DNA of 64,000 nucleotides from contig BCHH01000002.1 in NCBI GenBank assembly GCA_001599595.1, positions 3,622,077-3,686,076 of the forward strand, read 5' to 3'. The position numbers and the translations under genes are program-made. This document shows, one piece after another, positions 32,752 through 45,223 of the stretch. This stretch comes from Beverwykella pulmonaria. Its lineage: Eukaryota > Ascomycota > Dothideomycetes > Pleosporales > Melanommataceae. Below the pieces are notes generated by a model that was given only the letters and a program-made list of their open reading frames with translations, had not been told where the DNA came from and searched no databases. Numbering within the stretch: position 1 is the stretch's first letter; the number at the start of each line of letters is the position of its first letter.

Positions 32752-33092
32752 CCAGGTGGATGCTCACGATATGTCCTGATCGCAAAGGTTAATTGGGGGA
32801 AGAAGAGAATGGCAGTGTGACATGGCAAAGCTGGAATCCCGCCGCAACGTCATTGCCGCTCGCTAATTCACGTGTGCGCACGAGCCATGCGTTTCCTCTT
32901 AGACAGGCAAGCTTGAAATCTACAAACCTCGCGAAAAATTGGAACTTATAGTATATGAAATTTTATACATGGAACTACGAAAAGATTCTATCCCAAATCA
33001 TATTACTATGGTCTGTTGATTGTCTAGAATTTTGTCTGGACCCTCTATTCTACCAATCCCTTACAGATTCTCCGAATGTATCGCCCGCTACC
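32752..33092. other. Short AT-rich intergenic region
   Basis: The 5' flank of the App1 gene and 3' flank of the next leftward SDR gene. No feature recognised. Confidence 0.3.
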
Positions 33093-34103
33093 TCACCTAA
33101 AGCTTGTAGCTAATCTGAGTGCCTCTGTCACAGCTGGAACATTCTTCTCTAACACTTCTATGATCTCGTTCCAGACCCGGAGAGCAATTTTTTTATTCAC
33201 TTCCCCTGCAAGACTGGGTGCAATAGGCTGAACAATATCACTTTTCCAGAAACGACCATGGACTCGCTCGCCCTCAGTTGTTGCGCTGACAAGAGTTCGT
33301 GATCCTTGTTCTGGCGTGCGCATCATGATCGCCGCAATTATGGCAAGGATGAGTTTGACCCCAGGAAACTGCGTCTCACGGGCAAGATCCGTTTTGACGA
33401 AACCTGGGCAGGTAGAAGTGATGATAACATCCTGTGATGAGACCATTTCAGCGAGCCTATTGGTAGCGTACATCAGGAAGAGTTTTGTGATGGTGTATTG
33501 CGAGTCGGGGTTGAAGTTCTCGGCTTGGTTGTAGGCTTGGAGGAGGCTGGGTTCCTGGAGGAGTGGGGTGAGAATTTTGGCATTCATGATGAGACCGGAG
33601 TTGACGAATTCCAGGACTGGTATCTTGCCAGTCAATGATTTCGACGCCTTGAGCTTGGGAAGCAGTAAGATCCCGAGTAGCATACTGGACAGGACATGGA
33701 CTTGCAGATCCTCTTCCCAACCAAGCTTCGACTGCACAAATTTGACCTTGCGAACTCCGGCGTTCAGGACGGCAACGTTAAGATGATCAAGGCCTTCCGC
33801 ACGCTTCAAAAAAGCTACAACGCTGTCGTAAGAGTTCATGTCCAGTTGCCAGACCTCCAGCTGATCCTTCTTTCCAATCCTGGTCTCGATGGCGGCCTTT
33901 GCTGCATCGCCCTTCTGCGGATCTCGAACAGCCAAGATGACTTTCGAGGCTCCCAGGGCAGCAAACTTGGAAGCCGCTTCAAACCCGATGCCAGAGTTGG
34001 CGCCCGTAACGACAACATTCTGACCAGCAAACGACTCGCTAACGACTTTCCCTGGGCTGATCCATTTCCCTTTGAGAACATTGAACAAAAATGATGCAGC
34101 CAT
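33093..34103 (-). CDS. Short-chain dehydrogenase (retinol-dehydrogenase-like)
   Basis: Single exon, 336 residues. The Rossmann fold begins with 'NVVVTGANSGIGFEAASKF' (TGxxxGIG nucleotide motif, residues about 28-47). It continues with 'LDMNSYDSV' (Asp adjacent to adenine), 'NVAVLNAGV' (NAG), a Ser in 'VLEFVNSGLIM' and the catalytic 'YTITKLFLMY' (Tyr-x3-Lys). 'TSTCPGFVKTDLARE' follows, as in many extended fungal SDRs of the retinol dehydrogenase/WW-domain oxidoreductase type, which are often tied to secondary metabolism. No biosynthetic cluster surrounds this copy. The N-terminal 'MAASFLFNVLKGKW' is hydrophobic and may associate with membranes. The substrate is unknown. Confidence 0.9.
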   Translation of the reverse strand: MAASFLFNVLKGKWISPGKVVSESFAGQNVVVTGANSGIGFEAASKFAALGASKVILAVRDPQKGDAAKAAIETRIGKKDQLEVWQLDMNSYDSVVAFLKRAEGLDHLNVAVLNAGVRKVKFVQSKLGWEEDLQVHVLSSMLLGILLLPKLKASKSLTGKIPVLEFVNSGLIMNAKILTPLLQEPSLLQAYNQAENFNPDSQYTITKLFLMYATNRLAEMVSSQDVIITSTCPGFVKTDLARETQFPGVKLILAIIAAIMMRTPEQGSRTLVSATTEGERVHGRFWKSDIVQPIAPSLAGEVNKKIALRVWNEIIEVLEKNVPAVTEALRLATSFR

Positions 34104-34968
34104 AGGGGTCCACGAAAGGTTAATGCTGTTCGTCCTGGTTGAGAAGATAAAGTAGAGAGATAGAAAAAGGTTCTACCACTCTAGAGATGTGGAATTGGAG
34201 AATTGCTTGTTTGATGCATGAATGGTGCAAGACCAATGCAGATGTGAGGAAAAGAGAAGCGCTTCAGAGACTTGGAACGGGAATGAAATGATCAAGAAAG
34301 AAATTTAGGAATCAGACATATTTATATACTTAGCATCTCCTCATTAGTACATCCGAATATGTTTCTGCTTCTCATGGTCGTTGATGTACTGTAATCGTAA
34401 ATTCTGATGATGTTATGTGAAATCTCTAATACCGAAGAGGAAGCGGTAACAACGGGCAGGATGCCGTCCATTTGCTCAAAAAGTGTAAATTCTCAGTGTC
34501 CACGTCCCAATCTAGGAATGGTGGTTTTGTTTACGGAAACCGTATTCCTTTCTGACGCCCCTCCCTAATCATCAAAAGTAGTCTCATAGATCGCGGGGAC
34601 GGATTGCGGGTTTCGTCCGAACTCAAGGGATGATTTGTAAGATTACTGTCTTGATACAAATGAAGACCCGTGGCTAAGTCTGGTAGCGTCTCGCCGACGG
34701 TAATAGAAAATAGACTGATCGGAGGTGGTGGTGATAAAAAGGAGAGGGAGGGGAGAGAGAATGCGCTAACCTTTAAATGTGCAAGCGCCTTGGCACAAAA
34801 TTGGCTGTGATGTCGACCTTGACATGTTGACAGTAACACGCGTATCCAGGTGAAGGCAGACGGAAACGCCCACCCCTCACCATGCTTGCTCTATCTACAC
34901 CCACCCCTCGAAGCCGCTAAACTCCCTCCTAATCCATCGAGGACACCACGTTTGGAGAGTCATCAAGC
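34104..34968. other. Divergent intergenic region upstream of LSM1 and SDR
   Basis: An 865-bp region between outward-facing genes. A purine/pyrimidine-rich block lies near 34,730-34,760. No gene or motif recognised. Confidence 0.35.
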
Positions 34969-35841
34969 ATGTCTTTCAACCCAAACCAGCCCCACGGCAG
35001 GCCCCCCGCTGGAGCTCCTCCAAACATGGCTGCCAGCTTCAACGCGATGCTGCAGCGCTCTCTCCAAGATCAAGGGCCATCTGAACCTGTTGTTGAGGCC
35101 CCTAGTAACCCACCGACCGCCATTGGTGAGATTCTGGCCCGTTCATCCTTTTTTCGAGATTATCATTGCTAAATCATTTGACCGCAGGATACGGAGGTGT
35201 ATATAATGCCACGCCGCCCGCACAATTCGCCTCTCCGAACGTTCTCGGTGGCGCCAGAGGCCAGGCGCCTCAGCAGATACTCCCCGTAGATCTACCACCG
35301 CAAGCGTTCCTCACCTCTGCTATGCTCTTGGATATGGTTGACAGTACGGATACTTACTACATGGACATTTGGCTAGAAACACATTGTTGACGCGCTAGCA
35401 GAGAAAGTCGATGTTTTGCTCCGCGATGAAAAAGAGTACATTGGGATACTGCGGTCCTACGACCAGTTTGGTAGATTCTCCCATCACCTCGACTGCCCCA
35501 CATTATAACTAACGCTGCTAGCAAACCTCGTGCTCACCGAATGCTACGAGCGCATAGCCGCCCGCAACCCCGAAGCCATCGAAGACCCCACGATCCCCAA
35601 GTGGTTAATATGCGACGTCAAACTCCCTGGCGTCATGACAATTCGCGGCGAAAACGTCACCATTTGCGCTACCGTAGATCTCGACCGGGAAGACAGCCCT
35701 AGGGGAGTTACAGTTGCATCTGAAAAGGACGTGAGGGCCCTTGCAGCAGCACAGAAGGCGGAAAAGAGTACTTCGGATGCCCGAAAAGCGACGGCACTGA
35801 AAAAAGCTGGCATAGAACCAGGCTTTGGAATGCAGGGCTAG
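34969..35841 (+). CDS. LSM1: LSM1, Sm-like subunit of the cytoplasmic mRNA-decay ring
   Basis: Four exons: 34969-35125, 35188-35343, 35402-35470 and 35522-35841, giving 233 residues; all three introns are GT-AG and keep the frame. The Sm fold reads 'LDMVDKKVDVLLRDEKEYIG' then 'ILRSYDQFANLVLTECYERI' (Sm1), and 'GVMTIRGENVTICATVDLD' (Sm2, with the RGEN signature of Lsm1). Lsm1-7 with Pat1 binds oligoadenylated 3' ends and promotes decapping (family knowledge). The protein is longer than yeast Lsm1 because of a Pro/Gln-rich N-terminus and an insertion between the Sm motifs ('NPEAIEDPTIPKWLICD'). The last 45 residues are Lys/Ala-rich helix. The start was chosen for the ATG giving 'MSFNPNQPHG'. 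Confidence 0.88.
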
Positions 35842-38800
35842 AGATGTTCATGAACATGCATTGGTGGCTCAGACTACTACTATCTATGATTACACGAAGC
35901 TGTGCAAAGCTGGTTTGGCTCACGAGGACATGACGATCAGGATGTACGCCTGATATATCAATAATACCAGGACACCAAAGAGTCAGTTAGAAATGATCTC
36001 GCAGTGAAACTGGAATATATTGAGGGCTTTCAGGTGAAGCCATACTCGGAATAGCGACAGGACAACCAGTGCGAAGCAAGCTCAGTCTATATTCGAAGAC
36101 AAGCCTTGTAGGACACACACAATTGTAGGAGCCTGCCACAATGTTATTCTGATAGGTGTTTCCTTGTTATTCAAAGCGCGGAATAATGTGGCTATGGAAG
36201 ACGAAGATCTAGGCAATATCCACATAATTAGTCCCATTGGGTGAAACGGAATGAATTTGAGAGCTATGTATTGTAAAGGAGTGAGATGTGAATGATTCGG
36301 TAGAAAATGGAAGACTTGAGCGAGGTGATAAGATCCAAAAGAGGGCATACTGTTTCCGAGTGCAAGGTGCCCTTGCTCGCTGTGTCCTGTGCCTAGATTT
36401 GCGTCCTGGGGCGTCCAGGGGGACGTGGCATACTAGAGTATGTCCTTGTAAATGAAGGTGTGCAGGAGGTGTATACTGGTGAGCCAAGCAATGTGTAGAC
36501 CTGAAAATATCGACGCACCTAGGATGGTATTGGGACTAAGGGTTCTTCGCAAAAAAGAAGTGTATGGACATGATAGCTTTTTGCAATATACAGAGTCTCG
36601 AGGGGTTGTTTCAGATACAGATCAAGTCTTCCCGGGATATTTTTGGGCGGATTATTGGCGACCTGGCCCTCGCTTCGAGCAGTGAGGCCGATTACGTCCA
36701 TTGTAAGTTCCCGAAGAGAATCTGTATTATGATGTATTCACGCCAGGTACGGCCTAGACACTTCAAGTATCTTCACTCTAGTCCTCGGTAAGAGTATTCG
36801 TGTATGTTTGGGTTGTTATAATGTGTAGACATAGGTTCATTGACTTTCGGGTGTCTCCGGACCTCTCGGGCTCCCAAGAGACACATAACGGACCTTTACG
36901 GAAGCCAGTGTTTTAGACAGCTTCGAAATGGTACCGTTCGGATTGGGGGTCATCGAGACCGAGCAGTACCGGCCGCTGACGAGTTGTCGGACAGCAACGC
37001 ACAGCACCACTATGAAGCCAGGGGTCAGATTTGACATTCTTGAATATTTTCTTTTCTTGTACCCAGTTGTGCTCACCACTGGCTTCAAAGGATGATCTCA
37101 GTACAGGCAAGGCCCTCTCTAGTAAGCGGCCGAAAGTGCCACTCTGAGTTGTATCGCCGCGGCGAGCACGCACACCTGTACCGTATAGAGTATGAGGCAA
37201 CCGATGTGGCCGAGTGGTAGTCTTCGCTGGAAGGACTCTACTATTCGAGAACGAAGCCAAGGTCACTTTGTGGCTAGTGTGTGGTCGATTCACGCCGCTT
37301 TCTGTTCGTGGAGATGATGCAGGATGCGGTGTTGTATAGATCTACTCCTAGCTCTCAGCCATCTCCAAGAACGGTCTGATACGTGGGAGGGGGTATAGGT
37401 ACCCTCTGTGCCCATGGACGTTCGGAAGGGACCGTTCTTCCTCGTGTTGAGAGGGCTGAGGGCTACGGCGACGCGGTGTGGGTCGAAGACCGGCGTGGTC
37501 TGGAACAGTGCCTAACCTCGCGCCTTAGTTTCTATGGAGGAGCTGTGTCTCTCTACGACGGAAACGAGATAGCTGAAGTGGATGGGAAGGTGAGTGCTCT
37601 CTTGAATCCGCTCGCTGCTTACTTGCGTCCAAAATTCGAGTCTAGCATCTTGATGCTTGGATCTCACTGGGAGCTGCAAGGACTAGAGCTGTGAGGGTAG
37701 TAGTTAGCAAGGTCGATTCGATACTAACCTTCAGATCATCTCGAAGTGAACAGATGTTGGAGAGTGTTGAGTCTGTTGTGGCTGGGATGGGACAGGAGCT
37801 AAGGGAACTAGCTTCTTAGGTGAGGACGTCCAGCTTAAACGTCACATCAAGCCAACATTTCTCTCCTTCGCCCTCACCATCTCTACACAATTGCGACGAC
37901 ATCCTTACCCAGAGTCAACAAAAGAGAACAATTGAGACAGTACAATTCAAAGAGACGCTCAAAAGTTGGAAAAAAAAGATCGACCACTCCGGAAAGGGGA
38001 CTACACCCGGCAGCGGCGCGGAGATACCATCAATTAACACCAAAGAGAAAAGAATTGATTAGATTGAACAACACTGGGGTTCATTATGACCATACAAGAG
38101 TTGGACTTTGAAGGCTCTTGTGGGACGCACCAGCTACGCACCAGCAGTCATTCGGCTCCCCCTGTTATGACATTTCCTCTTCGTGTGCAGCAGAACGGGA
38201 CTTGCACCTCTCTTTCTGTATCTTCCTTTCTTCATCAGAGCCGACCCTTATTCTGCTGGCCGTTGGGTGTCCAAGGGTATGGTCTACAGGTCGTCAGATC
38301 GAACTGACACCTTCGCCGTGCACCATACGTACCTCCACTCCGACGTATGTCCTGCTTTGGCTTCCATCTCTTGGTTCATCCTTCTCTTGGGTATATGGTT
38401 CATGTCGTGCGCAAACCAGACGTATCCAATCGTCCTCAGAAAATAAAGGCGCTCAACAGCAAAGTTCCTCCCGTGTTTACGAAGTCTTTCCTGGATTTAT
38501 ACATCCCGTATCGGGTCATATGGCCGCGATTCCGTTGGCGAATGATCCGATGATTGAGGACTTTCTGGTGACCTGACGTCAACCCTCCGCAGTCCTGCAT
38601 TTTGATTCTGGGATCCGGCTTTTAACGGCAACCCTGACAGCATGCTACCTTCGGCTAAACATCGATATTATTAGCTACCTATACATCCATGTCCATATGC
38701 TACCCTGTCAGGGTTTACATATCGAAATGGGTACACACAACATACCATACTTTCGCTGGATATCCCGCAGCAACTGCGACATTCTCCACTTCAAAATAAT

Positions 38801-40619
38801 CATCTCCACAGCGGGTATGCCCTCTGCCACCAGCCGACCGTTTATGCGCTCTAGCATCGTGTCTTTTTCGTTCGCGGGGATAAGGATCCATCTCGTCCAG
38901 TCTGTATGCGCTTCCGACAACTGTTTGGCTTCGTCTTTGGTTATGAACTACCTCTTGTTAGCCTAGCCCGCTCCTTCCTAGTCATCTCAACTCACATAGA
39001 ACCGGTCCCATTGCTCCTTATTGTGGCCTGCAGCCATCCGGGCCTCATTGACTGTTGCGTTTATGCGAATACTCATCTTCTACTGAATGGGCCGGGAGCA
39101 AAATGGATGTTTGAAGGTAGATCGAGCAGGCTCTGGGATTCCGAGAAGCGTGAGGTTTTAGGGCACAGCGGTACTCCCCGCTTTGGCCTAGCTTGGCACT
39201 ACCCTAGGTATTATTTTGTTTTTGGGAGGCTGAGATGTACAAGCACTGACCAGAAGAAATCGGGAAATCGACGGTGGCTGGAACTGCTCGTGCGTTACTG
39301 TCGGATAGGATCATTGGCGGGCAGCAATCAGGGTGAGAACCACAATATCTACTCTGTATTATTTTATCCATGTTTCTCATGCCGGAGTATGTAGCTCGTG
39401 TCATATTGGTCTCGTGGTAAGCTGTCAACACTATCACCCCAGCTGTCGGAGTTGGACTGACTGTCGTGACACCAGTTTTACCTCGACCGCCCCAAGCACG
39501 GACATCGGAGGCAAGTACTACATCATTCCGGAGTATATCAAAGTCTCTTTTTCCAATAGTGTCTACTGATCGATCAGTTCTGTGGCACAAATGCTGTAGC
39601 ATTGCGGCTTTCTCGGGCAGGTTGAAACAAATTCCGGATTGGCGGTCTCGGACGCCTTGCTTCCACCTAAGACCAACATTAAGGCGTTCGTTAGGAGCAA
39701 TCCCCAGAGTGCTACTCTAAGCGGATGGTATATTCTCTATCTTATGCCTATATGCGCTGTTGTCGGGCGATTGGGATTCCAACTGATCAAGCGACCTCGT
39801 CGATCAACTAATGGTGGCCTTCACCATGTGTCCCACCACTGAGCACGGCCCGATTCCAACGCTTACAGGAGTGTCAAGGAAGGCCGATGAGGATCGTGCA
39901 ATCAGAGGCTGCTTTCGGCTTGCAGATTGTTGAGATGGTACACAAACATTATTTTATTCGATTGTTTGCCCCAGTCGAATCTTCCCCCCTTCTTTCATGT
40001 CTCCTCTCACAGACCGTAGGAATTCTTTTTTTTTTGATCTGCCTTCGCCTTCGTAGAAGATTCATCCTTACCCGGATAGGAAGGGAAAAGAATCAGAACA
40101 TGACCTTTGCGTTGCATTCGGCATGAGAGCGGCAATTTCGGCGATATCATCGAAGTACAAGCTCTTCAAAACGAGGACACGTAGCGCGCGACGCATATTA
40201 AACCTTAAAAGAGGACTGTAAAGAGACTTTAAGCTAACCTACCTGTTGGCTAAGCCCTATCAAGATCGACGGCTGTGCGTCTTGGTTTTGAGGAGGTTGC
40301 ATTGGTTTGCAGCCTTATTTGCCTGTGAGGTGCTCAGTTCACGGCGACGATCCTCATCAGTTGTTATTCCCAGGAGCCAAGGTGGCCATCGCCATTTTTG
40401 TGTAGAACGCCACTTGTGCGCCATACTTCCTTGCCCACGCGACGCCATCAGCCCCAAACTCGGTTTTCTTAGGATCCGGGGCCAAAAACTAGGCGCCGCC
40501 GATCGATGTTCCACAACGTTGATCCGCGATGTCCGCAGGATCCCATGGTCATGCCTCAGTTGGCGCGGCTCGTTCCGGGCGATGCCGCTCCCTTCTGCAA
40601 CGAACTCCCGGGTCGGTGT
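35842..40619. other. Gene-poor stretch, nothing supported
   Basis: About 4.8 kb with many short overlapping frames on both strands, all interrupted and without recognisable domains. A tRNA-like box A ('tggccgagtggt') occurs near 37,208 but has no matching arms. The appearance is decayed, formerly partly coding DNA. Confidence 0.4.
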
Positions 40620-40880
40620 TGTATCCCAACAAATGAGGCTCTGGCCCGATTTCGCGTTGTGGAAGCTGGCATGCGCTGCCGCGCCTCCGGTGGTCGTCAT
40701 CGGAGCTGGATCATCCAGCGTCCGACTTCTTGTGCAACTTGGTGCTGCAAACTGTATGCTTTGTATCGGTAGACCGGGCACCAGTAGCCGGAAGGCGGCA
40801 GGCGGCCCTAGCGTCGATATGCCTCAGCCACGGGACGCATCATGCGAATGTGGTACACGGACGGTGTTGGGCTTTTGTAA
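40620..40880 (+). pseudogene. Possible medium-chain reductase fragment (very degraded)
   Basis: One frame reads 'AAPPVVVIGAGSSSVRLL' followed by 'VQLGAANCMLCIG', which resembles the nucleotide-binding turn of zinc-type alcohol dehydrogenase/trans-enoyl reductase proteins ('GGSSSVGxxxxQLA'). Flanking frames are broken and nothing else of the family is convincing. This could be chance. Confidence 0.25.
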
Positions 40881-43043
40881 AACAGTACAGGTGTCCTGAG
40901 GGTGTGCACATCTTCCTCAAAGCACACGCCCAAGTCAGGGGTAATAGACTCCTTTAAGCATTCGTGGGCATGACGAAGAACAAGAATCAGCAGCTGTGGG
41001 TGAGCATTTCTATTTGGAGGACTAAGCTGAGCGGCGTGTACGACGTATGACACCACCCTTTTTCATGCTCGCGGACACACTTTTGGTCAGATACAGCTTA
41101 CTGGGAGCAATACCCCTTGCAGATGTCTTAGATGGAAGAGTTGTTCACCGCATTCTGGAGGCAGCGTGGTATGTTGATCCAAGGAGGATCATCGTTATTG
41201 TTTGACTTTCGCTCTCATTCCGTGAACTTTGCCCACGAATCTTCCTGTATCCACTTCTTTTCTTGGCTTCAAGCATGGCGTTCCCTGTCAAGATGCCAGC
41301 ACTCATGTCGTTCATATGTGAACGGTTTCAGAACTCCGAGCCAGCACTTAAACTCGTACGACGTGTACCGAAGGTTTTTATTTCTTTCCGCATGCTGCAT
41401 ACTTGTTGTCTTGATTCTACACCGCTCATGAAAGGTACGTCGCATCTTGTGAGACATGTGATGGTAGAGCGCCAATTTGGGGGGCGTGTGTCTTTGGAGA
41501 TGTGTGTAAGAAGAGTCCAGGGTGGAAGGAGGAGAAGAGGGTTCATATGTAGCCTTCTATGTCCTTACTGGTTAGTGGAATCAACTTGGCGTACTCACCT
41601 CGTCGCCGGCCCTCAATTTTCATCTCTGCGGTAATCGTTACCGGATTTTCCCCCCCGGTGGGTATGTAACCCCCGTCCATCGGCTTTGGAACCTGCACAA
41701 TCACATTTTAGGGCTTAATCTCTCTAAAGGTTGCCGCGACGTTGATGATAGACTCTCAAAGGACAACGAACCCGACTTAATGTGGTTGGAGGAGAAAATC
41801 TAGAAGTCAAATCCCCAAAGGGCAATGAGAACGGAAAAGCCTGTTGGAAAAGCATATCGAACGACAAGAATAGCACGCCATCCAGTCGCCGTCGATCATA
41901 CCGGGAAGGCCAGCTTGAAAACGATAGTAGGCTTTACCGAGCAACGAAGATAAACACAACTGCTATTCGATCGACATGGTGTTGTATGTGCAATTTACAC
42001 GTACGGGTAAGCCCCTGCACCCCGTTAAGTGGCCATTACTTCGTTCTCTACTTCCTCTAGGTCTACCGTACCACTCTCGTGATTTTAAAAGCCGTTCCAA
42101 GGCCCATGAATCGCGGATACGAATACTTGTGTTCACTTTCCAGTCGTGTGCCTATTCTCAAAGAAAAGACACATAGGGAAATGAGGTCAGTACTTTAAAG
42201 CGTCTCTCATGACGCGTTCTCTGAAGGCTTTTCATTTACCGGTTGGAAATGGATGATGGAGAGCGTTTGGCAGATAAGGTGATAGGGTTTTGTGCCTTCG
42301 CGTTATGCCTCGAAGAGGACTGATGGTAGGTGTGGATCTTAGCCGTGGTTTTATAACGCAAAGCGACCCTCTTATAACCTTATGTTCATCATCAATTTTC
42401 TCCATTCTATGTCGTCTTCCATCATCCTTCTCCCCCCTTCTACTCAGACAACTCGCATCCTCAAACCATCCACTACCTTTATTTCCCTCGCCAACATCCT
42501 GCACTCACGAATGGTTCTATTCCACCATTTTCCTCTCTAAGGCTGTGATTATCTTAAATTTATACGCGTCTAGTGGTCGTGAGCCCATGGGGCTTTTTCC
42601 TGTATTTTAAGACATCTCCAACTCTCAGAGCATAAAACGTCACTGTCTAGAACATAATCATATTGAGGTTTGCATGTTGTTTGAGGGGGTGCTATTGCTC
42701 TATAATAGAGAGAGGCCAGAGATAGAAGAATGGAGGGTTTATATATCCACTGGATGGTATGGGATGACCGATCAAGTTGAACGTTTGAAGTCTGGTTGAT
42801 CATTAGGGCGCTGCTATTGTGTATGGTAGACTATGGTGTTTCATGTTGTTGTCGACACAAGGCGCCATTTGAATGAATGTGATCACGTCTCGTCTTCAGC
42901 CCTTTCCTATTGGGTGGCAATTTGCAATGCTAACCTTCATTGTCTGTTTAGGTATATACAGATAGCTACGCCCCTTTTAGCCCTTCATCTTTGCACACCT
43001 TCCATCGACAACCTTTGCTAGACAAATCGATATACATGCACTG
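40881..43043. other. Gene-poor stretch, nothing supported
   Basis: Short frames only. No RNA gene, transposon terminus or conserved domain was recognised on either strand. Confidence 0.35.
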
Positions 43044-43600
43044 ATGTTGGAATATCAATCACTCAGGGAGGATATACGGTCGAAGAGCATGAGGCTAGGA
43101 TCAACCACCGAAACGCAAGAGTATATAAGTCAAGCGCTTGAATCAATAACAAGCGAAAACGCACCAGTTGAGGATACGTACTGTACTACAAACAGGTTAA
43201 AACTCTACATAATAGTGAGCTTGAATTTATACAGTAAGTTAACGGACTCATCAAACAATTCACCTCTTTCATCAAGGAGGGTCAATTGCCCAAAAAAAAA
43301 GGCTTTATAGGAGAAGGAAACCCTCAAGGAGATCCGGGATGTCAGTCTGAAACTATTCACCCCTTAGGTAAAAGCAATCGTGAAGAGTGATTCAGAGATC
43401 GCGAGGCTTTACAAAGAACTTACAAAGCTTGAGGAAGACGTATAACTACTGAAGGAGCAAGACAGAGGCTATGCAGCTGAAAGACGAAATTGCAAAGCTC
43501 AAAGGAGATGCATTTTGTACTGGAAGAGCGCAATCCGGAGCTATCTGAGGCATAAAGGGTGTAGAAGAAGAAAAGGAGAGAGGAAAGAAGAATTAGTGCT
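43044..43600 (+). pseudogene. Coiled-coil protein relic
   Basis: Successive frames, broken by at least three stops or shifts, read charged heptad-like segments: 'LREDIRSKSMRLGSTTETQE', 'YISQALESITSENAP', 'FTSFIKEGQLPKKK', 'KAIVKSDSEIARLYKELTKL' and 'MQLKDEIAKLKGDA'. The segments follow one another in order, which is why I read them as one former coiled-coil gene rather than noise. The family is not identified. Confidence 0.4.
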
Positions 43601-43759
43601 TAGCATTCAGGCATATGCTACCAAAAACACTGACCCTTGTGGGCGGCACGTAATGCAGCCTCTAACATTTCCCTCTTCAATCGTTCATGTACATTTTTGG
43701 ACCCATATCTGAGTAAATCTTGATGCTATGTGCGTTCACTTCCTCACCGATGGCAATCC

Positions 43760-44208
43760 CTAACGGATAACCCCGTCCTTAGCCTCCCTCTCTTTCGCCT
43801 CCCTCGCCAACTGCTCCTCCGTCTTCCGATTCCCACGCTCAATTAGCTTTTCGAGGAAACTGCCCTTCTTCGGTGCGCCGGTCTTCTCGGCTTCTTCTAG
43901 GTCTTTGATGTAGGCGTCGCGCTCAGCGGGGCTCATGGCGGCGACTTCGGAGTCGATGCTAGCTCGAATATCTGCGACCAAAACCAGTAAGTATTGACGT
44001 GCAGACTGCGATAGCGAAGTGAATGTAGCATTAAAATTCGCTTAGGGTAGGAGTGATTTCGGCAGTGTATGTTGGACGGCCTAGGTAGGAATATGGGATA
44101 TGGAGATGAGGCTGGGTAGTGTTGCGTCATACCTGCTTCCTCTGCTGTGGGCTGCTGCTCGACCTTGGACTTGCTGCGGATGTGAAAGGCTCTTTTGACG
44201 GACTCCAT
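43760..44208 (-). CDS. Small conserved charged protein
   Basis: Two exons on the complement, 44208-44133 and 43971-43760, separated by a 161-nt GT-AG intron in phase 1; 95 residues. The product starts 'MESVKRAFHIRSKSKVEQQP' and continues 'IRASIDSEVAAMSPAERDAY' and 'SFLEKLIERGNRKTEEQLAR', a soluble, highly charged helical protein. I recall comparable short proteins in many filamentous ascomycetes without known function. The intact splice joint and absence of breaks argue that it is real, in contrast to the decayed DNA to its left. Confidence 0.7.
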
Positions 44209-45223
44209 TGTATTATTCTTATGATTGACGAAGATTTAGAAATGGATGTTGATTTCGTTGCGAGTAGGTTTGGGGCGGAGAAGATGAAGTGCTTAAAGCG
44301 AGGTGATGAGGGCCAAAATGCACTTGTACGTCATAATGTGCGGGCCCGCCATTTATGGAGTATAAGCAAGCGAGGTTTGCAGTTTGTTCTTGGGTTTGCT
44401 TGTTATTGATGATGTTTGGATGCGAAGAGAAAATGTGAAGCTATCTGTAACGTCCTGAGTCAGGATCTTAGTGCAATGGTGCTCTAGGACATGACTATTT
44501 CCTCAAGAAGTGTAGAGATTGAGCTCGTCACAAGAAACTTGCAATAGCATGCTGAAGCCGAAGTATTTTTAACAGACATACGTTTTCTAGAGCAGAATGT
44601 GGAAATTTCTGTTGATCTGAACAATAAACAGTGCTGTCGGCGCGAGTCGGCCCTTGGTTGGACATTGATGTTGAAGATATTGGAGTTTTCGGGACAGCTC
44701 GGCGGGCTCTTCGGAAGAGAGCTCACGCTAGCTCAAACGTCAGTATCCGTCAGTATCCAGCCTGCAGCAGCTCTCGTTCAACACCACTCCTGGGATATCC
44801 GGCGCCATCCACGCTCATTTCAAAGCTGCATCGGAGGGCTATGTAGTGACTGAGACTTTGGTGAGGATTTGCAGAATTCATGAGTCTCCAATGTTCCATT
44901 TTCGCGAAGTTCCGGAAAAGCTGTTCTCATCGGGAACCTGTCCCCGCATTGCAAGCTAGTCTTGGCGGCTCACAAGCCGATAGCCATAGCTTCACGTCCC
45001 CTCTGCCCGGCCCTGGGCTACCACTCATGGCAGCCGGCCTAGCCTGGGCTTGATGCAACCAAAGAAGATCAGATCCTCGGTCCAGGCGAGGATGGGTGAC
45101 GTCCTCAGGTCCCTCTGTATAAATAATAATTCCCCGTCTTCTCCTCATCTCCGCACTCTGACCTCATAGCATTCCTATCCCCCATACCTCCATAGCGATA
45201 GCTACCTCTTCACCACACTCACA
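44209..45223. promoter_or_regulatory. Divergent region with malate synthase promoter
   Basis: A 1015-bp divergent interval. A TATA box (tataaata, 45118-45125) lies about 100 bp before the malate synthase ATG. A CRE-like TGACGTC (45098-45104) is just upstream and a CT-rich leader follows. The left half holds only short frames. Confidence 0.55.

Noticed and set aside
37195..37270. Possible tRNA (box A-like 'tggccgagtggt' and a 'ttcgag' B-box-like element)
   Set aside because: No acceptor, anticodon or T stem can be paired around these boxes, so it looks like chance.
38700..39600. Several medium frames on both strands
   Set aside because: Mutually overlapping, no motifs, interrupted by stops.
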